Of a stretch of DNA of 64,000 nucleotides, positions 57,365-64,000 are shown in pieces. The notes beneath the pieces were generated by a model. It saw only the letters and a program-made list of their open reading frames with translations, made no database searches and had not been told where the DNA came from. The stretch is from Glaciimonas sp. PAMC28666 (GTDB taxonomy: Bacteria; Pseudomonadota; Gammaproteobacteria; Burkholderiales; Burkholderiaceae_D), in contig NZ_CP070304.1 of assembly GCF_016917355.1 (NCBI RefSeq), forward strand, positions 1,984,001 through 2,048,000. The letters are read 5' to 3'. Positions within the stretch are counted from its first letter, which is position 1. Each line of letters opens with the position of its first letter. Both the position numbers and the translations under genes were made by a program.

Positions 57365-57755
57365 ATTTTTTGATTGGTGAAAAGTTATATTGGTGTCTAA
57401 ACACGTTATTGAGGCGGAAAGAGCGCGTCGAAACAGGATGGAGGCCAGCTGATAGTGGGTGCACGTCACGGAATTAACGAGCGGTCGATCGGTTATATAA
57501 CGGGTAAAAAGAAAGAGGGAAGGTGGCCTTTTTCGATGAAAATTAGAGTGAAGTTCACCTAAAACAAGAGTGAACGCTCTCAGGATAGGGTTACGTCGAG
57601 CCGCTAGCAATTTGCTATTAAATGAAAGAGGTGACGGCGTGTGTCATCACCTGGTCCCGAAGGGATGTAAGCGGTGGATTGACGTACTGACGGGGTTTTG
57701 ACAGCGGCGTCATTCAATTGACCACTTCCGAGCCGCTACATTCCTTTTCGGAAGT
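57365..57755. other. Intergenic region right of the origin units
   Basis: 391 bp between the last DnaA box and the AsmA-family stop. I see no gene. A short inverted repeat AGGTGA / TCACCT is near 57629-57652 without a T run, so any terminator for the AsmA gene is unclear. Confidence 0.5.
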
Positions 57756-59756
57756 CTAGCGGGATGGCGGGACTACCGCTTTCAGTTTGACTTCCGCGAG
57801 CAGGTCCGCGCAATCCGTCTGTTGCGTAGAACCTATATTTACCAGCGGTAAAATAGCGGCCACCGGGAACAAGACACCAAGCGCTATCGCACTGCCAGCC
57901 TTTAAAGCCAGAACACCCTTATCAACCCCTACGTCGGGGTTTTTGAACGTCCCAGCGACGTATAGGGGCGATCTAAAGGAGATTATCCGCAACCCCTTAC
58001 TTTTCGGCTTCACATTCAGCGCCATAACTTCAGTTGCGAGGTTAATCCGACCGCTAACGGTGATGATCGCATCATCCGTATCCAGCAGGAACGTTCGCGT
58101 CTGCATTAAGCCATTGGCAACTACAAAATCGCTAGCCAGGCAATTCAGCTTGACCTGCTTATCGCCAAAAAGCTTAGTCAAAACGACGTTGCCGACATTC
58201 AGACCCGCCGCCTCCAGTATAAATTTGCTCAGGGTTCCTTGATTCACCAACATTTTGACCTCGCCGTTGGCGGTACCCAGTAACGTTGCCACGGAGTTGC
58301 CAGCACCTAACAAGGCCGCATCGCCGTTAACTTCTCCCAAACTCGCCCGAGCGGATTCGAGGGTTGGAAACAAGCGATTAATTTTAAGGTGGCGCGCCGA
58401 CAGCATGACGTTCGCCTTCATGGGCTTAACGCTGCCGTCCAGTTTGATGGTGGAAGTCAGATTTCCGCCGGCAATGCCAAAATTTAACGGAGTTAAAGAT
58501 AAATGCCGGTCGTTAAGATGGATGTTGGCGTTGAGATTTTGAATCGGTAATTCTTCAGATCGGATAATTTTTTTTCCGGTAAATTTAATATCGGCGTCAA
58601 TGCTCCCCCAACGCGATGTATCGAATCCCTCTGTAGGTAGTGCTTTATTGGCTGGTTGCGTGGGTGCCACGCCTCTTCTGGCTTTACTGGCGTTGGAATC
58701 TGCTCCGATCAGCGGTCCCAAATCAACCAGTCTCAACTGGTTTGATACCAAAGTGCCCTTTAGCAAAGGGCGCGGATCCTTGGCGAGATAATCGATCGTT
58801 CCTGACAAGTCGCTTGCACCGACCGTGCCGCTAAAATTCTCATAGCGCCAATCCGCGCCGCTGGATTGTAGTTTGCCGATCAATCGACCTTCGGTAGAAA
58901 ACGGTGGTGTAGCCGGCAATGCGATACCGGTCAGTGGATATAAGTCTGCCATACTGGTGGCGGATAGCTTCAAGCGCAAGTCGAGTGCTGCTAGATTGCT
59001 CGGCTTGGTTAAGCTGCCCTTAACATCTATCGCGGTTTTTCCGACCTTTACCCCAGCCTCAAGCGGATACGGTGTGTTTACGTCGGTCAGGCTTAATACT
59101 GCGCCGGCTTTGCCGCTGCCGGATACCGGCGCTTTGTTGAAACTGCCCTTGATGCTCCAGCCAATGCCATAACCTTCTTTTGTGATTTGCGCCAGAGTGG
59201 CGATATTGGCATCGATATCAATTTTTTTTATCGGATCAAGTAAACGTATCGTGCCTTGCGTCAAAATTAGTTTTTGTAAGTTCAGGTTCCACTGACTTGG
59301 TCCGCTGGAAGGGAAGGTCCAGTTATTCTTGCCGTCTGTTGACCGTTCCAGCATGACAACTGGTCGATCAAGTTGCAGCGATGGGATGGTGATGTTTTTT
59401 TCTAGTAGAGGTAGCGGTCGCAAAGTGAATGTCACCTGATTGACTTCCACCATATGTTGACCGGTTTTGGCCCAGGTTGGATTATCCAGCACCACATCGC
59501 GAGCGGTTAGCTGCGGCCAGGGTATCCATTTATGCCAACCGTTTTCTTCCGCGTGCGGATTGAACCAGTCTAGTGATAAATTGCCGCGAATGGCAAAGGG
59601 GCGACCGGCGGCGGCGCTAACGCGTTGGTTCAACCAGGGTCGGGCCAGATTCCAGTCGAAGACGAGCAAAAATATCACGCACAGCCCTAAAATAATGAAC
59701 AGGCTTCCAATACACCAGTAGAAAATTTTTAACACGCGAAATCCGGTAGTAGTCAT
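57756..59756 (-). CDS. AsmA family envelope protein
   Basis: 666 residues. One N-terminal membrane helix (YWCIGSLFIILGLCVIFLLVF) is followed by a large periplasmic beta-rich region. NQRVSAAAGRPFAIRGNLSLDWFNPH is the AsmA N-terminal motif and LASDFVVANGLMQTRTFLLDTDDAIITVSGRINLATEVMALNVKPKSKGLRI the C-terminal AsmA domain. AsmA-like proteins are thought to carry phospholipids between membranes. There is no purine-rich ribosome-binding site before the ATG. A 14-bp tandem duplication (ATATGGGGTTAAAC and ATATGGGGTTAGAC, 59761-59788) lies immediately upstream. Confidence 0.88.
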   Translation of the reverse strand: MTTTGFRVLKIFYWCIGSLFIILGLCVIFLLVFDWNLARPWLNQRVSAAAGRPFAIRGNLSLDWFNPHAEENGWHKWIPWPQLTARDVVLDNPTWAKTGQHMVEVNQVTFTLRPLPLLEKNITIPSLQLDRPVVMLERSTDGKNNWTFPSSGPSQWNLNLQKLILTQGTIRLLDPIKKIDIDANIATLAQITKEGYGIGWSIKGSFNKAPVSGSGKAGAVLSLTDVNTPYPLEAGVKVGKTAIDVKGSLTKPSNLAALDLRLKLSATSMADLYPLTGIALPATPPFSTEGRLIGKLQSSGADWRYENFSGTVGASDLSGTIDYLAKDPRPLLKGTLVSNQLRLVDLGPLIGADSNASKARRGVAPTQPANKALPTEGFDTSRWGSIDADIKFTGKKIIRSEELPIQNLNANIHLNDRHLSLTPLNFGIAGGNLTSTIKLDGSVKPMKANVMLSARHLKINRLFPTLESARASLGEVNGDAALLGAGNSVATLLGTANGEVKMLVNQGTLSKFILEAAGLNVGNVVLTKLFGDKQVKLNCLASDFVVANGLMQTRTFLLDTDDAIITVSGRINLATEVMALNVKPKSKGLRIISFRSPLYVAGTFKNPDVGVDKGVLALKAGSAIALGVLFPVAAILPLVNIGSTQQTDCADLLAEVKLKAVVPPSR

Positions 59757-60384
59757 ATCGATATGGGGTTAAACATATGGGGTTAGACATGCCGCAAATT
59801 TCAAAAGGATAAGTACGTGGCTACGGTCAACACCGATCGGCTAGCGTCGCAATAGGTCATTACGTGGAATTGCGCATTCTCAAATTTAACCATTTTAAGA
59901 TAATGGGCTACCTGCTCTGCACTCTCGTGGTGTTGGCAACAAAAAGTATTCGTAATAATTTTTACTGTTTTGATTCGTTACCCGGTCTATTTAAACAGAT
60001 AAACAGGCCAAGGAAAAGCAATGTTTACCGCAAATATCGTCGCGTCAAAATCCTGTTCGGACAAAAACCCGTCACCTAAATCGCTTACGCTTCGACAATA
60101 ACACGTAACCAGAGATTGAAAAACCGGTAGCCGCGTTTGTCTCGAACAGGAGAAATAACGATGGTGGATGTCGATCTCAACTCCTGAATGACTGGACGTA
60201 AATATTGATTATAAATATCGGTGGCCCAAGATCACGAGTTTCATTCGGAAATAAAAAAAAGTCATCGTATGAAGGAAGACTTCAGGCGATGACTCTACGT
60301 GTTGAATCCATGCGCTAACGTTCCCTGATGACGTTATGCGAAGGATGGGCCCGGGTCTGAATCGAGCAGCACGCATTTAACGGC
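59757..60384. other. Intergenic region between the AsmA-family gene and putA
   Basis: 628 bp. It contains the 14-bp tandem duplication next to the AsmA-family start and the putA terminator at 60262-60296. A 71-codon plus-strand frame at 59864-60079 has no ribosome-binding site and no recognisable family, so it is not called. Confidence 0.55.
60262..60296 (-). terminator. Intrinsic terminator of putA
   Basis: Outer stem AGTCATCG / CGATGACT with an inner TGAAG / CTTCA stem; on the minus strand it is followed by a run of seven or more T (60254-60261). It is 89 bp after the putA stop. Confidence 0.9.
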
Positions 60385-63300
60385 TTAAGCCTCTAACATC
60401 ATCAAACTCGCGTTACCTCCCGCTGCGGTTGTATTGACACACAAAGCACGCTCGGCGACTAATCTCCACAGTGGGATTGGCGCATATTCCGATGTTTCCA
60501 ACACCGGCACCAGAGCGCCGTCGCGCGCAGCCAGTAGCGGATGCACGCGCGCGAGGTCAGCGCTGTCGACCAGAGCGAAATGCAACGCAATGGCATCCTT
60601 GTCAGAGGCATTGCTAATTGTGTTAATGGTGCGAATAGTATCCTGCACCGCTTTTGGCAAACCGCTCGGTATCAAAGCCGACGATGCGGCTTCCACGACT
60701 GGGGTGTTGCCGGTTGCCAGTACTGCAGCGAGTTGATTCAGCAACACTGGAACTGTTTGCGCACTACACAAAATTGCGCCGCGGGGGGCGAACGAAAGTG
60801 TATTCCGTTCACCCGTCGGACCAGGCAAAATCATGGACGTCCCAAGCCAGCTATGGTGAATATATTCCTGACCCAGCGTAGCGATGCGTTGATGGCCGTG
60901 GGTTTTCGCCCAGCCTAATAAAGCCTGTAACGCGGAGGTTCCTTCCTGAACAATGGCGTTGGCTTCATGAATGGTATGCGCGCCTAAATTGGCGGTGGCG
61001 TTGCGTTGTAGACGCTTCAGATACAGCGGACCGCCAGCCTTGGGACCGGTGCCGGATTTACCTTCGCCGCCAAATGGTTGAACGCCGACCACTGCACCGA
61101 CAATATTCCGATTCACATAAATATTGCCGACATGCGCACGGCGTGAAATAAAATCGATTGTTTCATCAATGCGCGAATGCACCCCAAGCGTCAGTCCGTA
61201 GCCGCTCGCATTAATCGCATCAATTAGTTCCGGCAATTGTTCCCGCGCATAACGCAATACATGCAATACCGGCCCGAAAACCTCGCGTTGCAACTCGCCA
61301 AATGACCCTATTTCAATCATCGTGGGTGGTACAAAGGTGCCATGGCTATGTTCTGCAGAAAGCGGTAACTGGAAAAAATCTTTGGCAGTGATTTTCATTC
61401 GAGCAATATGCGCGAGCAATTGTTCTTGCGCCTCCGCATCAATCACCGGGCCGATGTCGGTAATCAGGCGATCAGGATTACCAATGCTGAGTTCCTGCAT
61501 CGCACCCTTCAACATATGGATGGTACGGTCTGCTATGTCGTTTTGGAGGCAAAGGACCCGTAAGGCTGAGCAACGTTGTCCGGCACTATCGAAGGCAGAA
61601 CTCAGTACATCCACTACCACTTGCTCGGGAAGCGCGCTGGAATCAACGATCAGCGCATTTTGACCGCCTGTTTCAGCGATGAAAGGCAGATCGATTTCTT
61701 CGTTGACCGATCGATCGGCAAGCGTACGGTTAATTAATTGCGCGACTTCGGTCGAGCCGGTAAAAATCACGCCTTTGACACGCGCGTCAGCTGTCAATCT
61801 GGCACCCACCGTATCACCGCGACCGGGTAACAATTGCAGTGCTGCACGTGGAATTCCGGCTTGATGCAGGAGTTGTACGGCGCGATTAGCGATCAATGGC
61901 GTTTGCTCAGCCGGTTTAGCGAGCACCACGTTTCCTGCCGCCAGTGAGGCACTGATTTCGCCCACAAAAATGGCCAACGGGAAGTTCCATGGACTAATAC
62001 ATACTACCGGGCCGAGCGCCATCGCGTTTTGCGTATGACGAACTTGTGCGGCGTAATAACGCAAAAAATCGACCGCTTCGCGTACTTCAGCAATTCCGTT
62101 TGGCAAGGACTTTCCCGCCTCGCGTATAGCCAATGCAATTAATTCAAACTGATTTTCTTCAAACAGATCGGCTGCGCGCATTAAGACTTCAGCACGATCA
62201 GCAGGCATCGTTGTTTGCCAGTCCATGACGTAGGCATTTGCCGCATGCAGTGCCGCTTCAACATCGACGGCACTGGCTTCGACGACTGTGCCGACTATAT
62301 CGCGGTGGTCGGCAGGATTTAAAATATTTTCGGCGACAGCGCAAGCATCAGAATGCCCGGTGGCTAACAGCGGCATGGCTTTCCATTGCTTGTCGCGAAA
62401 TTGCTGGAATACCGTATCGATATCACGCAAAACATTCTCATTACTCAGATCGACGCCAAACGAATTTTTTCTCTCCGCACCATACAGTGCGCGGGGCAAC
62501 ACGATGTTTGCATGCGGTTCCCCGCCTAATTTACGGGCCTCATCCAGCGGATCGGCAATCAGCATATCGATGGAAACATTTTCATCTACGATTTGATTGA
62601 CAAAGGACGAGTTGGCACCATTTTCGAGCAGTCGACGTACTAGATACGCGAGTAACGTCTGATGTGATCCGACCGGCGCGTAGATCCGACACGGTTTGTT
62701 GAGATTGTCTTTGCCGACCACTTGATCGTAGAGTGTCTCTCCCATACCGTGCAGGCATTGAAACTCATAATCGGTGATGCCCTTTTCTTCGGCCCATGAA
62801 TAGATTGTCGCCAAAGTGCGCGCGTTATGCGTGGCAAATTGCGGATAAAGGACATCAGTTGCAGCAAGTAATTGTTGTGCGCAGGCAAGATAGGAAACAT
62901 CCGTATAAACCTTGCGGGTGTACACCGGATAGCCGGGCATGCCGTCCACTTGGGCGCGTTTTATTTCAGCGTCCCAATACGCGCCTTTCACCAATCGGAC
63001 CATGAATTTTTGGCCGCTTCGGCGGGCAAGATCAGCCAGATAATCAATCACGAACGGGCAGCGTTTTTGGTAGCCTTGCACAACATACCCGATGCCCTCA
63101 AAGCCAGCAAGATCGGGATCGAAGGCTAGCGCCTCCATTAAGTCGAGAGATAATTCAAGGCGATCGGCTTCTTCAGCGTCGATATTCAAACCGATGTCGT
63201 ATTGTTTCGCCAGTAAAAGTAACTGTTTCAGGCGCGGCAGCAATTCCGTTAGTGTGCGATGTTTTTGCGCACGGGAATAACGTGGATGTAACGCTGACAA

Positions 63301-64000
63301 TTTTACGGAAATGCCCGGGCCATTCTTAATTCCCCTACCAGCAGAAGCACGTCCGATGGCATGAATCGCCGTTTCATAAGACACGTAATACGCCGCAGCG
63401 TCCTCTTCGGTCAATGCTGCCTCTCCCAACATATCGTAAGAATAGCGATAACCACGCTTTTCATTTTCGCGACTATTGACGAGTGCTTCGGCGATGGTTT
63501 GTCCAGTCACGAATTGATTACCCAACATGCGCATTGCGACATCAACGCCTTTGCGGATCAATGGTTCGCCGCCTTTGCTGATAAGCTTGGTAAGGGCGGA
63601 ACCTAGTCCGCGTTCGCTATTGGTACTGACCAATTTGCCGGTAATCAGCAGGCCCCAGGTTGCGGCGTTGACAAACATTGATGGCGATTCACCCAGATGA
63701 CGGCGCCAGTCGCCTTTACTGATTTTATCCGCGATCAGTCGATCGGCAGTTTGATGATCGGGAATCCGCAATAGCGCTTCGGCCAGGCACATCAGTGCCA
63801 CGCCTTCTTCCGACGACAACGAAAACTCGTGCATTAATGCATCCACCCCAGATGCCCGGGTGCGTTTATCACGCACTGATTGCACCAATTTGCGTGCCAG
63901 ATGACCACTCGCAACGCTTGCGTTCGCGCTATCTTCAACTTGCCCCAACAACCACTGGACTGCGAGCGATTCGTCCCTGCGATACGCAGCGGTAATGGCG
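60385..64000 (-). CDS. putA: Bifunctional proline dehydrogenase / P5C dehydrogenase PutA, 5'-truncated by the window
   Basis: At least 1205 codons; the frame continues past the right edge as AITAAYRRDESLAVQWLLGQVED, a normal PutA segment, so the start is outside. Proline dehydrogenase domain: SVKLSALHPRYSRAQ, FMVRLVKGAYWDAEIKRAQVDG, CLHGMGETLYDQV. P5C dehydrogenase domain: ISPWNFPLAIFVGEISASLAAGN, VIFTGSTEVAQLI, catalytic Glu in FIAETGGQNALIVD and catalytic Cys in SAGQRCSALRVLC. A C-terminal extension with a vestigial aldehyde dehydrogenase-like fold ends in NTTAAGGNASLMMLEA. It oxidises proline to glutamate. Whether it has the N-terminal DNA-binding domain is not visible. Confidence 0.97.
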   Translation of the reverse strand, partial: AITAAYRRDESLAVQWLLGQVEDSANASVASGHLARKLVQSVRDKRTRASGVDALMHEFSLSSEEGVALMCLAEALLRIPDHQTADRLIADKISKGDWRRHLGESPSMFVNAATWGLLITGKLVSTNSERGLGSALTKLISKGGEPLIRKGVDVAMRMLGNQFVTGQTIAEALVNSRENEKRGYRYSYDMLGEAALTEEDAAAYYVSYETAIHAIGRASAGRGIKNGPGISVKLSALHPRYSRAQKHRTLTELLPRLKQLLLLAKQYDIGLNIDAEEADRLELSLDLMEALAFDPDLAGFEGIGYVVQGYQKRCPFVIDYLADLARRSGQKFMVRLVKGAYWDAEIKRAQVDGMPGYPVYTRKVYTDVSYLACAQQLLAATDVLYPQFATHNARTLATIYSWAEEKGITDYEFQCLHGMGETLYDQVVGKDNLNKPCRIYAPVGSHQTLLAYLVRRLLENGANSSFVNQIVDENVSIDMLIADPLDEARKLGGEPHANIVLPRALYGAERKNSFGVDLSNENVLRDIDTVFQQFRDKQWKAMPLLATGHSDACAVAENILNPADHRDIVGTVVEASAVDVEAALHAANAYVMDWQTTMPADRAEVLMRAADLFEENQFELIALAIREAGKSLPNGIAEVREAVDFLRYYAAQVRHTQNAMALGPVVCISPWNFPLAIFVGEISASLAAGNVVLAKPAEQTPLIANRAVQLLHQAGIPRAALQLLPGRGDTVGARLTADARVKGVIFTGSTEVAQLINRTLADRSVNEEIDLPFIAETGGQNALIVDSSALPEQVVVDVLSSAFDSAGQRCSALRVLCLQNDIADRTIHMLKGAMQELSIGNPDRLITDIGPVIDAEAQEQLLAHIARMKITAKDFFQLPLSAEHSHGTFVPPTMIEIGSFGELQREVFGPVLHVLRYAREQLPELIDAINASGYGLTLGVHSRIDETIDFISRRAHVGNIYVNRNIVGAVVGVQPFGGEGKSGTGPKAGGPLYLKRLQRNATANLGAHTIHEANAIVQEGTSALQALLGWAKTHGHQRIATLGQEYIHHSWLGTSMILPGPTGERNTLSFAPRGAILCSAQTVPVLLNQLAAVLATGNTPVVEAASSALIPSGLPKAVQDTIRTINTISNASDKDAIALHFALVDSADLARVHPLLAARDGALVPVLETSEYAPIPLWRLVAERALCVNTTAAGGNASLMMLEA

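Noticed and set aside
57356-57610. 84-codon minus-strand frame right of the origin units
   Set aside because: No start signal or family; it begins beyond, and ends within, a DnaA box.
59864-60079. 71-codon plus-strand frame between the AsmA-family gene and putA
   Set aside because: No ribosome-binding site, no promoter and no family; the lone hydrophobic stretch is weak evidence.

Overview
The window looks like chromosomal DNA from a betaproteobacterium of the order Burkholderiales, probably an Oxalobacteraceae relative (Collimonas, Herbaspirillum or Glaciimonas type). The evidence is the family make-up and gene order: the end of mnmE, hemE next to priA, atpIBEFHAGDC beside parAB and rsmG-mnmG, a long PutA, and moderate GC content. 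The species cannot be fixed from sequence reading alone. No rRNA, tRNA, CRISPR array or intact insertion sequence was seen. Nearly all genes lie on the minus strand. The exceptions are the mnmE fragment, two small lipoproteins, pheC and the haem-uptake operon.

Layout. 1-5 kb: the C-terminal end of mnmE, then an amino-acid catabolic operon (IclR regulator, polar amino-acid ABC transporter, formimidoylglutamase HutG, HutD). 5-14 kb: a membrane-fused spermidine-synthase-like protein, lipoproteins, a hypothetical protein, a methyltransferase, an RcsB-like regulator with an altered acidic pocket, and priA. 13.9-14.9 kb: an AT-rich non-coding region with a duplicated pair of DnaA-box blocks and a 13-bp tandem repeat. 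14.9-20.8 kb: hemE, then a three-gene cassette of squalene synthase, FAD monooxygenase and an oxidosqualene-cyclase-type triterpene cyclase carrying the DCTAE motif. 20.9-27.2 kb: an MFS exporter, a GabD-like dehydrogenase, periplasmic cyclohexadienyl dehydratase, an SGNH hydrolase, PPK2 and a CoA-binding protein. 27.4-35.1 kb: the complete F1Fo ATP synthase operon, with a 115-bp MITE-like inverted-repeat element between atpD and atpC. 35.1-41.9 kb: an RBBP9-type hydrolase, then mnmG-rsmG-lipocalin-lysE-parA-parB with two tandem parS sites upstream of mnmG. 42.1-48.9 kb: a Fur-type promoter and a complete haem-uptake operon (receptor, HmuS, HmuT, HmuU, HmuV). 48.9-55.9 kb: a branched-chain amino-acid type ABC transporter led by a GMC oxidoreductase. 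55.9-57.8 kb: 1.8 kb without genes. 57.8-64 kb: an AsmA-family protein and putA, which runs off the right edge.

The most striking feature is at 56.05-57.36 kb. Three origin-like units of about 208 bp each carry an AT palindrome, four TAG-type trinucleotides, a DnaA box and a second, oppositely oriented DnaA box, with spacings constant to within 1 bp. Together with parABS about 15 kb away and the leading-strand orientation of the atp and mnmG genes relative to it, this is a strong candidate for a replication origin. A second DnaA-box cluster sits 42 kb away between hemE and priA. The second highlight is the compact SQS / FAD-monooxygenase / OSC-like cassette, which predicts that this betaproteobacterium makes an oxygenated cyclic triterpenoid or sterol-like lipid rather than a plain hopanoid.
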